A stretch of DNA of 64,000 nt from the NCBI GenBank assembly GCA_024734555.1, contig JANPWX010000118.1, positions 1,803,334 to 1,867,333 on the forward strand, given 5' to 3'. Of the stretch, positions 12,375 through 24,136 are shown in pieces; the stretch's first letter is position 1, and each line of letters opens with the position of its first letter. Below the pieces are notes generated by a model, which ran no database searches, was not told where the DNA came from, and was given only the letters and a program-made list of their open reading frames with translations. Position numbers and translations under genes: made by a program. Source of the DNA: Trochalopteron elliotii (lineage: Eukaryota > Chordata > Aves > Passeriformes > Leiothrichidae).

Positions 12375-13040
12375 TATAAGCTAATACTTCTTTGCCTGCT
12401 CTCTACAAAATGAGAGTTTGTTCCAGAAATGCTTAATACAGGAAAGTCAAGTTAAAATTCAGAAAATGCTTGCTGGTTTATGCTAAGGCATATATTACTT
12501 TTTCAAGAGATTTGGGGCAGTGACGCTGTTGTACACTACAATGACACAGACTCTGATTTTAGAAGGCTGAAAATTACTTTATTTTTGGGATGTGTTTTTT
12601 TTCAATACTATTCTACACAGACCAGTTTGATTGGTGAAACAAAGACAAACCTCTTTAATTACATTGGTCAGACCAGAGGGATATGAAGAAGAAGTCTCCC
12701 CTAAGAAAAAAAAAATAAAAACAAAGTACAGTTACAAACCCACTTTTTCTGTTTACAGAAAATTCTCTGGGAAAAGAATTTCAGAAAACCAAAACATCTC
12801 AGGCATGAAACCAGGACTACAGGGCAGTGTTTTTTCCTGAAGCACAGTCAAGTCATTGCCCCAAGAGAATTTACTTTCTAGGGTGGAACTTCCTGTTGGA
12901 AGTAGAAAGACAAGCATGGCCCTGTGTCAGGAATAGTGCTATAGGTAGCACTCACCTGAGCCCTGACAGTCTGGATACCTGACTCCCTATCCAGAATCAG
13001 ACTAAGCAAGGTTTTTGTATGCTGGTGGCATACAAGACTT
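12375..13040. other. Unassigned AT-rich DNA
   Basis: The stretch contains A-rich low-complexity sequence at about 12,705-12,725. No gene was recognised. Confidence 0.45.
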
Positions 13041-13098
13041 TATGGTTGGACTCTATGGCCTTAGAGGCCTTTTCCAATTTTAAATGTTTCTGAATGAT
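13041..13098 (+). mobile_element. CR1 LINE 3' end
   Basis: This is a plus-sense CR1 terminus: TGGTTGGACTCTATGGCCTT, AGAGGCCTTTTCCAATTTTA, then a degraded octamer tail (ATGTTTCTGAATGATG). Confidence 0.8.
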
Positions 13099-16000
13099 GC
13101 TAAGACTTGATGTGGGTGTAGCCAGTGGCTCAGTATGTATGCACGAGTACATGCATTCATTTTCCAATTTCTCTGGGGGCTTTTTAAAAATTTTGTTGCT
13201 TTAACAATCTTTGAGAAGTCTTGGATTTGTTTGGATGCAAAATAAGATTAAGAACAGGCGTGGATTTTTTTTTAATATAGCTCCAGTCAAGACCAAGTAG
13301 AGATTACAGAAGTTCAGGTCTGTGGATTTAAAACAGTGTGGTACAAACAAGAACGAGTAGATGGCAGACAGGAACTTGTAGAAACTTGAAAGGCACTTTA
13401 GCATGTAGAATATGCATTATTTGCACAGAGAGGGCATTCACACCACCTCTGTCAGAAAACTTGGGCACTGTTGATAAGAAGTTAGAGACGCCAAATTGCC
13501 ACTCAGTCAAAGAGATACTACCAGGTGTTAATTCAGAGCACTTAAAATAGGCAAGTAGGGGAGACTTACACCCCCAAACTGATCAGATGTATCAAAAATT
13601 ATTTTCTTCTTCAACACAGAAATAGTCCACAACCAGCACTCTAGATGATAGTACAGCATCTGGGAAGATGGAGACAACCTGAGACATACAGATTGCTGAC
13701 TCAACCATACAGTTTGTCCCTCTTGCAAATAAATCACCACATGCATGGGAGGAAGAAAGAGCATAGCAGCTTTTATTCTGTGTTAGTAATGCCTTACTGA
13801 ATTCAACCACTGTCATCATCTTTTTCCCTCTGGAGTATTTGTTAAGTGAAGAACTATATTATCAGAAAACAACTAAAATTGGTTTCCAGGAAAGTGAAGT
13901 ACTAAGTAGGGGTTCTTAGAGTGCAACAGCAAAGCTGAATTCACTTTGAAACACTTAGGTTACTCAGGCAGAAAATGAGACCCCTTTGATCACTCTTTAT
14001 ACCTTAAGCATAATAAAACAGAATTGAACACTATACAATCTGCTTCCACTGTTAAGAATAAGAAAACCAGGGAAAATTACAAAAAAAAAAAAATCCTACT
14101 CTTGTGAGGAAAAAAATTGTAAAAGGGAAAAAAATAATGTAATTAGGTAAGGGACATTGAACATTATGTGGAAATGGCAGACATTCCCAAATTGCCATAA
14201 TTCTGACTATTGATCCAAATACTGGTGGGGAAGGATTATTATTCTCTTTCCCTCATGCCTAGAATTCAGAGGTGAATAGGGGTGTGAAGTAAGTAGCTGA
14301 ATAATGAAAGGAGCAGGAGGAAACATCAGTCTGTGCAAAACACCATTTTCATATTGATGCTAGAAAACATTTAGGCATAATTCATACAAAATACTCAAAC
14401 ACAGGATGCCAAGGTCACAAAGTAACAACTCTGAAAACAACTCTGTCTTCACATCTGAAGTTTTTAGGCTGGGGAAAACATAACTTACAGATATTTAATT
14501 TGAATTCTCTCTCAATAAGATCAGGAACTATATAGCCTCTCTGAGAGCTGCTGCATTATTTATTTCCTACTACGCTTGGGAGTGTATTGTTAGGGAAGAG
14601 GCAATACAGATAACACTACAATATCCTAAGACTAAGCCTCAGCAAGATCATGTTTCTGGGGAATACTGTTTCTGCCAAAAAGGAATTTAATGAGGTGACA
14701 GATTGTGAAGGATAATCTCCAACCTTCCTGGCCAAGAATACAGAAATAATTCTCCAGGTGACCAAAGAATGGTTTCAACCAGGAACTAAAACAAGGTATA
14801 GAATCACAACTTCTACAGAACTTTTTGGAAGGGTGTGAAATCTCATAAGATTTGCATTGCCACTGCCATTTCAAAAGGCATGATTTCCCTGCATTTTGAT
14901 ACAGGTCACCAGCCATTTACAGACACGATGGACACTCTGCACCATCTCCAAGATGGTTGCATATATAAAGTATTTAGTACAAGATTGACTATTTTTTTAA
15001 TTTGAAACTGGACTGTGACTGACACTGCTTATGGTCATGCAGAAAACTGTGTATTTGAATAAAATGCCATCATCTAACATAAGAATTAGGTCACAGATAA
15101 AATTAGATTGCAAATCTAACAGTAACTATACAGATACTGTTGCTTTTCACCATTATTGTAATGGGACCTAAACTAAATTACTGTGGGGGATCTTCCCAGA
15201 ATACTTTCTATAACTTCTTCCTCAAAGGTGACTAGAATTCTTTTTCACTTATGGAAATCAAGTTGAATTATTTGAATCTAACAGGAGAAACTCACAGGCA
15301 TGAGGTGAGAAAGGACAACAATGAGAAGGGCTTATAAACAGCTTTTTGATCTTGTGAACTTAGTCCACACAATGCAGGTCTTTCCTTTGACAGGTTTTTT
15401 TTCTGTTAACTCACTTTGTCTCTAAGATGCAGCCATCTCTGCATTGACTGATTGCCAGAAGGTTTGTTCTGTCCACTCTAAACCCTTCTGGTCCTCATTT
15501 TATCTTCATGTTCCTTCTTCAAAAGCAGAAGGCTTTCAGCACCTTGTCTTACTTTAATTTTCCAAAATTTGCAAATATTTGAAGCCAACCCACCATCACA
15601 GTTGGTACCTCTCCCATGAATGTCCCCCTTCTCCCCACTATCCATTGGGCTTCCATGGCATTCACTACCTTTCAGAATGGTTCTGCAGAAGTCCACAGTC
15701 AAAGATACTATTTTAACACAACTTTGTCATAAGGAGTGCTCATTCTACATCATTTCAAGGAAGTTGTCAGCAATTTTAGTGACTTCACGCACCTCATTCA
15801 AACCACATATTGGACACTTGTATGAAATTGATATATATTATTGTTGTGCATTGTTTCCAATAAGCAATTTCAGACAGAAATAGGAAGCATCAATTTGATA
15901 CACAATAAGTTAGGCATTTCAATCAGACAGAGAAACACACAATGCATTGTATGACCATCACTGCTATTCGATGGATCTTAAATTATGGGCTACAAGTTAA

Positions 16001-18802
16001 TGCTGAACTACAATATTCTGAAAAGGCAAAATAGAAATTACTTTCTCTGAGGCTGATTTGACCAAGCACTGCAATGCAAAGCTATTCAGCTCAGATACAC
16101 TGTTTATATTGACCAAAGAGTTATTCAAATAATTTGTTGTCTTCTTTTTGTGTGTGTTTTCTGGCATCTACTACAGCTTTGAACAAGTGCACAGCAGTTT
16201 CTAAAGCCACATGATGATTGTTTTATATGAAGGCACAGAAGAGGGGCTTCAAAACTGTTAATGAAATGCTAATTTTCCACTAGCAGTGGATGTACCCAGT
16301 GTAAGGCAAGAGTTTTAAAAAATGTTAAAAATTAAATAGTTCAAGTATATCAAATAAAAAGATGGGGGAGAAACTCTTATTTGCTTAACTCTTTCAGGCT
16401 CTCTTTACGTCCAGTGTTAGGAGTCAACATTTGCATCAGAGCATGAGGTTCAATTGTCCCCAGGCATTAGGAAAAAGAAGCTTTATGGATAGGTATTTCT
16501 CCTAAAAAACTTGTAGTTTGACAAGATACAGTCTAACCAATGTTTTCATCTGTGTCCGGAAACACTAACATAAAACAGCATGGCAGCTCCTAAAGAGCTG
16601 CTGCAGTGGAAAACACAGAAATGGAGGAGAACCACTGAGTATGAATAAAAAAAGCAGCAAGAGATAGTGCATCAGGAAATCGGCTAATTCTTTGGGATAA
16701 TGATAGCTGCTGAGCAGAAGGGCTGAGCACCCCGGGCCCAGGTGATGTTCATGAGGGATTCTGCTACTCCATATCCCTAATAAAGCAGCTTGCTGTTTAT
16801 AGGGCTTAAAGGAAAACAAACAATTCTCAGTATCTCTCTCCAAAAGTAGCAAATGCACATTTTAAAATTAATTAGGACAAGCTGAGTGTTTCCCAGCTTG
16901 AGAGATTTATATAAATATTTCAGACGCTCTAGCTGGCAAGTTTTGGATGAATTGATGTAGCAGAAGAGCAAGGAAAGTAATGGCAGACCACAAAAGGGAG
17001 ATTGTTTCAGCACTAACAGGACTGCAGGGCCCACACTCAAAGTTTCTCCTTTCCCACTGGAAAGAAGCACCTAAATTACATTTCATTGCTACTATAGACC
17101 TCTATATTCTCCACTGTGTTTTCTCTGTTTACAGCTAATATGGAAACAGAATCAGACATGGCAGTGATTTGCTTTCTCAAGCATAATTACAGGCGTATCT
17201 ATTCCTGTGTGTAAATTAGTTTACAGCTCTGCTGCATGTTCTACAAGAGCAGAGGCTAATGGAAAACAGAATAATATTGAGTAAAAATAAAATTACTGGC
17301 AACGTTATAAATTACCCAAATGGTGTTGATGTGACAAAATTAAACAAGAGAGACATTGATTGACAGGTTTTAGTCAGATATTTATTCTAGGACGTGATTA
17401 ACAGCCAAACATTTACATTTTGACAAGGATGTCACAACAAGGATAACTTTTAAACTGTAGCTAGATTTTATTTTATTTCTTTGATTACTTTTCAAACAGT
17501 TTAGAAATAAAGATGGCTCCATATTCATACTTCCAATAATGATCATAGGGACCTGTCAGATTTGGTGATATACTCCATAAACATGCAGATAGGACTCTAA
17601 AGTTTACTTAGATCTTATTTAGATAACATGCTCTACAGCAAAAGTAACGGACATTTACTTAATTTTCTAGGATCTGGCAGTCCCCTGAAAGGCTGTACTG
17701 CTCAGAACAATGCAATATCATGTGTCTGAGGTTAGGAACTTGAAAATAACATTGGAATTACCTCTTTTTTTCTTTGCATTTTGCAAAAGGCAGCACAGAA
17801 GCATGCGAGTTTCTTAAAAGCTTTGGAAATGCTGTGAATCAAACACATCATGTGCCAGACAAACTGCTTTTCATTATAGCAAGTACAAATTAAAGCTTTT
17901 TCTCCTCTCTCTTCCTTTCATTGGGAATGGGAAACAATTTTCCCATTTCAGAAGTTGTCAGGGGAAGGGTGACTATTGTTCAGCTCAGTGAAGTGTTCTT
18001 GAGTTCAAATGAGCAAGTTGAGCTTGTTAGCTTATTCCTTGTTATTGACAGACTGAAATATACAATTATGATTCATGTCATGTATTTCCAAACTGTCTCC
18101 ACTGTTGATTCAAGCTATGTGTATGGAGATCCCAAAATACCTCCTTTTCACCCCACTCACCATCTTTCTGTCTTTACTTAACAGCTGTTGCAAATGACAG
18201 AAGTTCCAGTTCAAAAATTGCCAGCAGGCTTGGGTATTTCAAAAGTAGATGAGGCACAAGTATATTTATGCTTCTTTTCTTGGACGCAATAACTGTTGCC
18301 TGTACAAAATTCTTCTGCATTAGATTATTTTAATAGTTGCTTCTATTGTTTTTTTTACTAGTTTATTATATAACTCTGTGAATTATTTTCAAGTGTATAT
18401 TTTGTCAGGGAAAGTAGACCTGGTTGTCCAGAGATGTATTCCAATCATGATGAGTAAAAATACATAATATTAACATGCATATTTTATTTTTCATTGTCAA
18501 TAAATGAATTTTCCCCATAGTAATCATAAGAGTAACTGACCTAACTCTACACTGAAAGATAAAGCTCTGAGCTTTAACAGTCTCTGTCCTTCAGAAAAAA
18601 CTTTTTCTGGTTTCATACATGCCATTATTGCACCCATCATGTGTTAGTGTTGTTGTGCCATTACATAAAGGAAGCAAAATGACTTGCAAAAAGGTGTCTT
18701 TGGTTCAAGAAAAATATGATTTTGGATTCTCAATAGCAAGTGGAATTGGGTGACATTTTTCTGTGCTTCCTGCACTGTTTCAGGTACCACCTACCCAAGC
18801 CC
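13099..18802. other. Long unique stretch, no recognised gene
   Basis: No open frame resembles a known family. An A13 run occurs near 14,080. The part from about 16,560 to 17,500 has balanced composition and no repeat signature; it is listed under findings as a possible conserved non-coding element. Confidence 0.45.
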
Positions 18803-18893
18803 CTTGAAACCATTCCCATTGTGGGGCTTTCCAAACAATGGCTTGAAACCATTTTCATGATGGGTTTTTCCAACCTGTTTTTCCAAACAATGG
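18803..18893. repeat. Tandem duplication, two units of 39 and 52 bp
   Basis: Unit one (18,803-18,841) and unit two (18,842-18,893) both begin CTTGAAACCATT and end TTCCAAACAATGG. The second unit carries a 13-base internal extension. The duplication produces the overlapping open frames seen here on both strands (up to about 100 codons), which have no family resemblance. Confidence 0.8.
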
Positions 18894-19230
18894 CTGCAAC
18901 TATCAGGAGGACTCCACCCCATTTCCAGCTTCTTAGTACCCACCATATCACACTTGATGTAGTCACATCTTCTGGCAAAACTCAGTCTTTTCCTGTTTAT
19001 TCCTACAGGGTCTACACCTTTCATGACTTAAAAAAAACATTTTAAACAATTAAAGAATTATGATGCTCTAAATAGGAAAGTCCATAAAAGCTGTCCTATT
19101 CTATACTAATTAGTTCTACAGACTTTCAAGAGAGGTTTTAAGTTGTAATGGATCATACCTGACTCCAAACTGAAGTCTTGACATGCAACTGACAGCTAAA
19201 CCTCATGATGGATCTGTGTTTTAGGGAGTA
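18894..19230. other. Unassigned DNA left of the CR1 cluster
   Basis: Nothing was recognised apart from short A and T runs. Confidence 0.45.
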
Positions 19231-19345
19231 CAGAGTCATAGTATCATTAAGGTTGGAAAAGACCTCCAAGATCATCCAGTCCAACCTTTGACTAAGTACA
19301 GCCATGGTCACACCACTACAACCATACCCTAGGACACTTCACTTA
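19231..19345 (-). mobile_element. CR1 LINE 3' end, antisense
   Basis: This is the reverse complement of a CR1 terminus: a decayed octamer (CAGAGTCATAGTATCATTAA), then GGTTGGAAAAGACCTCCAAG and ATCATCCAGTCCAACCTTTG. Similarity fades around 19,340. Confidence 0.85.
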
Positions 19346-19640
19346 TGGGCTAAACCAAGGTTCTTTTGGTCTGGGTAGCTGCAAAGGAGAAATACCAACC
19401 AGGTGTCCAGAGAGGTAAAAATCCCACAAAATTTTACTTGAAAAAATACAGAAAATCAAGGAACTTTGGCAAAAGAGTAAATCCAACACCAAATTCAATA
19501 TAAAACACTTATTATAACAGTAGCATTAACTTAGCATTAACAGCATTTACTTAGACCATTCCAACTGCACTGCTTCACCTATGCAGAGCCCAGTCTACCC
19601 CTCCCTCCAGACAGACACAGCCATTCCAAGATGTGTTGGG
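19346..19640. mobile_element. Unidentified about 295-bp segment between two antisense CR1 pieces; possible solo LTR
   Basis: The segment is not CR1 and splits two antisense CR1 pieces whose sequences overlap slightly in the consensus. It contains CACAAAATTTTACTTG (19,426-19,441), which on the minus strand gives AGTAAA, a variant polyadenylation signal, and a dense run of A-rich sequence. This could be an old antisense LTR, but I cannot place its ends or find a target duplication. Confidence 0.3.
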
Positions 19641-19647
19641 ACACTGA

Positions 19648-19855
19648 TCTAATCCAATCTCTGACAGCCACTAAACCATACTGTGAAGTGCCACCTCTCC
19701 TCATTTTTCATCACCGTCCCTTGCTCTCCAGGGATGGTGACTCCATCACTGCACTGGGAAGACTGGGCTAGTGCTTAACCACTCCTTCAGGGAAGAAATT
19801 TTTTCTGATACCCAACCTGAACCTCCCCTGTTGTAACTTCAGGTCATTTCCCCTT
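19648..19855 (-). mobile_element. CR1 LINE, antisense, left half split by a later CR1 insertion
   Basis: This is the reverse complement of the terminal about 250 bases of CR1: CACTAAACCATACTGTGAAG, then CTCTCCAGGGATGGTGACTC, then CTTCAGGGAAGAAATTTTTT and CCAACCTGAACCTCCCCTG. It stops abruptly at CATTTCCCCTT (19,845-19,855) and resumes at 20,562. Confidence 0.85.
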
Positions 19856-20561
19856 AGAATCACAGAATGTGCTGAGTTGGACGGAACCCAAAGGGATCAT
19901 CCAATTCAACTCCCAGCTCCAGACAGGACACCCCAGCAATTCCATCCTGTGCATCCCTGGGAGCATTGTCCAAACACTCCTGGAGCTCTGGCAGCCTTGG
20001 GGCCGTCCCCATTCCCTGGGGAGCCTGGGCAGTGCCCAGCACCCTCTGGGGAAAGAACCTTTCCCTGATCTCCAGCCTGACCCTGCCCTAACACAGCTCC
20101 AGGCGTTCCCTGTAGTCCTGTCCCTGTCACAGGGAGCAGAGAGCAGAGCTGCCCCTGTGCTGCCCCTTGGGAGGATGTTGAAGAGCTCAGCGAGGTCTCA
20201 GTCTCCTCTGCCCGGCTGAGCAGACAAAGTGCCCTCAACTGCTCCTCAGATGACTCCTCCAGACCCTTCGCCCTAAACTAAACCATCCCTAATAGTTCAG
20301 TGTCTATTTTATACTGTGGCAGCCCAAGGTGCCCCCAGCACTGGAGGTGAGGCTGGCCCAGGGCAGGGCAGGGCAGAGCAGGACAATCCCTGCCGGGCCT
20401 GACCGGCCGTGCTGGGCCTGGTGGCCCCAGGACAGGGATGTCCCTCCTGGCTGCCAGGGCACTGCTGGCTCAGATCCAGCTGGACATGGACCAGCACCCC
20501 AGGGCTCTCCCCACACACAGCTGCTCTACAGCCTCCCCAGTCCATACACACAGCCATAGTG
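19856..20561 (-). mobile_element. CR1 LINE, antisense, about 706 bp, inserted into another CR1
   Basis: The element starts with the antisense octamer (AGAATCACAGAATG) and continues through the GC-rich CR1 3' region: CATCCCTGGGAGCATTGTCC, GGGGAGCCTGGGCAGTGCCC, CTCCTCAGATGACTCCTCCA, and GACAGGGATGTCCCTCCTGG. It is GC-richer and less decayed than the host element. Flanks TTTCCCCTT (19,847-19,855) and TTTCCCTT (20,562-20,569) look like a target-site duplication. The several overlapping open frames here on both strands are by-products of its GC-rich composition and are not genes. Confidence 0.88.
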
Positions 20562-20672
20562 TTTCCCTTGTCCTGTCCTTTGTTCTGTCTGAGAAGAGGC
20601 TGATCCTCCACCTAGATACAACCTCCTTTCAGGAAGTTGTAGAGAGCAATAAGGTCTACTCTGATCCCTATT
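20562..20672 (-). mobile_element. CR1 LINE, antisense, right half of the interrupted copy
   Basis: The host CR1 resumes with CCCTTGTCCTGTCCTTTGTT, AGAAGAGGCTGATCCTCCAC, CAACCTCCTTTCAGGAAGTT and GAGAGCAATAAGGTCTACTC, collinear with the piece at 19,648-19,855 when the 706-bp insert is removed. Confidence 0.85.
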
Positions 20673-22072
20673 ATTTTTCTTTCTAATTGATTTATAATTT
20701 TGACAACAATAGCATTCCATGAGAATGAATTTAATTTATGTTGTAAAAATTTTTTCTACTACTGTTCCAGTGAAACTTCTTTGTTTGCCCTCTTCACCTG
20801 TATACAAAATGGAGAATTACTCTTTCCTCTCTCACACCACTTACTGTAATTCATTCACTAGACATTCTCATCTTTATTCCAGAATAAAGAAATCTTGCTT
20901 ATTTATTGTCTCCTTGCATGGAAGTGGTTCAAGCAGTTTTGGTCATCTTCCAGAATAATTTGTGAAAATTCTTTATATTCTTTGTAGTTCTTGACATCAT
21001 CTACACATGGAGAGACCCGAGTTTCATTTCTATTGTTGAAAATACCAGCACTCTTTGTAAGCATTTATGTTTTGAGGGTGATTGTATTTTTCTTTTGTTT
21101 CTTTTGTTCTTGAGTCCTCTTTTAGCTGTTCTTACAATACTAACTGGTAATGTAAAAAAATGCAAGTGAGATCATTACAAACCAGGAAAATATCACAGTG
21201 TTCTAGCATTTAAAAACAAAGAAGTCAGTCTTCTTAAGTTGTCTCAACTTCTTCATGATATGAATGTTCTAATTGATGGAAATGTTTGATTATGGTAATA
21301 TTTAATTACTTAGAAAAACTTTACACACAGACAGAGCCAAGTATCCCAGTGAGATAGAAGACAGTGGATAATGGTGTTAGAACAATATTAGAATAAATCT
21401 GTAGGTGTTTGAGAAATCCTGAAGAGAAAACAGATATAATTAAAACAACTGTTAACTCTTTAGCATTAGGTTATGTTATCTCAAGCAGATTAAATACTTT
21501 AGTCTGAAAAAATGTTTTAAATTTTTTCAAAATTTTAAATTTCCTATTTCTTCATCTTCTCTCATTACATCCTCATGAAATGCCCTTCTGCCTGTATCTT
21601 CCCTTAGTCACCTCATGTTCCTTCTAACCTTTCCATATGATTTTGCAGAACAGTAGGATCATGATGTATATCTGCAATGTGTTTTGCCACCAAAAGAGGG
21701 GAGAGTCCAGATTGTGTTCTGAAATAGGAGGAAAAATTGAAGACTAAGTCTACAGCTTCTCTCTCCCTCAATGTTTTAAAAAGCCCTTGATACATGAGGG
21801 AATTTACAGATGGTAGTTTGAGTCTGTTTCCAAGGCAATATTAAAACCTTGCTCAAGGAATAAGTCAGCAGAGGAAATAAACTGAAACCCTCCAGTGGAT
21901 GCTGTGCCAAAGGAACAAAAGGAAAAGTGAACCTTTAACCATGATTTGTGGTGAGTATTGATTCCTCATGGTCAGCCTCTTTGCATTCCTTGCAGGCTTT
22001 TCAACACCTGAGCACCATTTCCTAGAATTCACATTTTACTTCTGAAATCCTGTTTATTTAGTTTTGGTGGGG
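20673..22072. other. Unassigned AT-rich DNA
   Basis: No gene or named repeat was recognised; short T- and A-rich runs only. Confidence 0.45.
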
Positions 22073-22079
22073 TTTTTTT

Positions 22080-22118
<39 letters not shown>

Positions 22119-22127
22119 CTTTTTTTT
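22073..22127. repeat. Interrupted poly-T tract (longest run T37)
   Basis: T8, C, T37 (22,082-22,118), C, T8, then CCCCC. It is a homopolymer microsatellite; length in the assembly may not be exact because such runs are error-prone in sequencing. Confidence 0.95.
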
Positions 22128-23039
22128 CCCCCAATTCTCTTCACATCTAGGAATGGAAATGTGCAGGAATGCTGTCTGTTATGTTCCTTTGTTGAACTGC
22201 AAAGGAGCCTGGACAGCTGTTCACTTTCCCTTTAGAAAGGGGAAATTCTCAGCAAAGAGTTGTCCCATTTCCAAATCCCATAACAGCAATCACTTCTCAC
22301 CAGAAAGGAAACATACCATTTAATTATTTCTACATGTAACAAACATAAATATTCCCTAGCAATATTATTCCTTCACCTGTTTGCCAAATAGCACTGTAAT
22401 TTTGAAAAGACAGAAAAATTTTAGTCAAATCCCCCATAATGTCCTTTGTATTTGGAGGTTTATTGTAGACCAGAGGAAATTAATGTGGGGATGTCTTTTA
22501 AAATACCAGAAGACCTGGCAAAACAGTGAAATATACACAACTGTGGTACTTCTGAATCACTGGGAGACAATCTATCCAACACAATGTCTTTGATGACCAC
22601 AAATTCTCAAGGATGCAAAGTTCTTCATTAATATTTAAATGACACAGCAACTGGCTCACAAATACTCACGTGGGGCTTTATTGTTTTTGATCCCAATTTT
22701 GCATGGTTTTCATAGTGGGATGATGTAATTAAGCTCTGAAGACCCTGCTGCAATTAGGAAAATGCAAAAGAAAGAAGGCTTAGGCAATTTCTACTTGCTC
22801 TTTCATTATTAAACTTTTCCAGCTTAAGAAGATAAAAATGGAGCAGTTTGCTCATGCACAGTTCTTTTCATTGGCAAAGCACAATTTTCCCTAAAGCCAA
22901 AAGCTTCAGGATAATAAATACTGTCAGCCAATGTTTGCCCCACAGGGAAACACAAACAGGATAATTTATGAGTGCTCTGGGTTTAAAATTCAGCAGGAAA
23001 ATTAAGCCTACTCAAACTGCCCCATTTTGATAGTGGAAG
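22128..23039. other. Unique DNA, no gene recognised
   Basis: No open frame of interest. The portion 22,640-23,030 carries clustered ATTA-type homeodomain core sites (TAATTA at 22,726, CAATTAG at 22,751, CATTATTAAAC near 22,804); see findings. Confidence 0.4.
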
Positions 23040-23420
23040 AAAAACACCGTGCGAGATCATGAATTGGAGTCACAATTTACTGAAGAAATTGCAATAAACA
23101 TCATGATATTAATAAAAAAAAAGTATAAAAGAGAGAATGGTTTACCCATGAAAAGGTTATTCACCACCAAAAGATGTCACCTGGCCCCCAGAGACAAAAC
23201 CAAGGTGACAGCTGTTCCCAGACAATAAACAAGACCCATTTTTTAGGAACTCTTTCCTATTTTTCGAATGCACCTCTTCATCTGGAGCAATGATCCAGGT
23301 TCCAGGAAATACAGGCACTTAGTGGTGCCTTGGATAAGAAAGAAGGATGAAGTTGCCTGTTCTCTGATATGGTGGATATCTATAGAAAGGGTATGAAAAG
23401 AGATGTGATACTTTTTAAGC
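23040..23420. mobile_element. Possible LTR-derived repeat
   Basis: The segment has TATAAAA at 23,124-23,130 and AATAAA at 23,224-23,229, about 100 bases apart, and a composition shift relative to its neighbours. The stretch GATGTCACCTGGCCCCCAGA with the following AACCAAGGTGACAG resembles passerine LTR repeats, but the orientation and ends are unclear and no target duplication was found. Confidence 0.35.
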
Positions 23421-24090
23421 CTCTAAATTTGGTATTTGGCTTGTCTCAAACTTCCACCAAAGTGAAGGAATAGATGAGCTGGGCATGTGATTATATTGAT
23501 ATAAATTCAGAATCTTCTGTATATTGTGCTTGCATGTAAATGTCTGATTAACTGCAGACCAAGTTGTGAAATATATCAATTTTAAATACAAACTTTCCCT
23601 CTTCTACCAGCAAGTGCTATACTTTATACCTTTTCTTCACACCCCTTGTGACTGAACGGATTGCATCACTGTAAGCTCATCCTTTTCACTGCCAGACTGA
23701 CACGTGACAAATCAACTGTGGGATTCCTTATCAGGCAATGGAAAGGTTGTGATGATCATGCAGATGCACCCTGCAAGCCTTCTAGGCAGAAGGTGAACTT
23801 CTAGGTGTGTGTCTGTGCCCTTTGGATCTAAAAGTCACCTTGTAAATACATTTAAACTCTAGAGCAGCTTCAGCACAAATGTGCTCCCTCAATGTGTGTC
23901 GCTGTAGAACACGAAAGAAAGACTCCAAATATTTCAGAAGGCAAAGAGCATAGAAAAAGCTTTTATTGTCTAATTCTTGCTACCTTTTATTAGGTGTTCC
24001 CATACAGACTTAACATGGTTGGTGAATAGGAAGCACACGTCTGTAATCCCTTTGGATAAATTAGACAAACAGCAAAACACCACCTGGAGA
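23421..24090. other. Unassigned AT-rich DNA
   Basis: No gene or named repeat was recognised. Confidence 0.4.
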
Positions 24091-24136
24091 AAGATTGTTT
24101 TGAGAAAGGAGATTTGTTTGCCAAGATTGTTTTGAG
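24091..24136. repeat. 14-bp direct repeat, 32-bp period
   Basis: AAGATTGTTTTGAG occurs at 24,091-24,104 and again at 24,123-24,136, within a G/A/T-rich block (24,080-24,180). It may be part of an unrecognised LTR-type repeat. Confidence 0.7.

Noticed and set aside
18740..19045. A 101-codon open frame across the tandem duplication
   Set aside because: Its length is due to the duplicated units being in phase; no family resemblance and no ATG/splice context.
19856..20561. Several overlapping proline/serine/glycine-rich open frames on both strands
   Set aside because: They lie in the GC-rich part of an antisense CR1 element.
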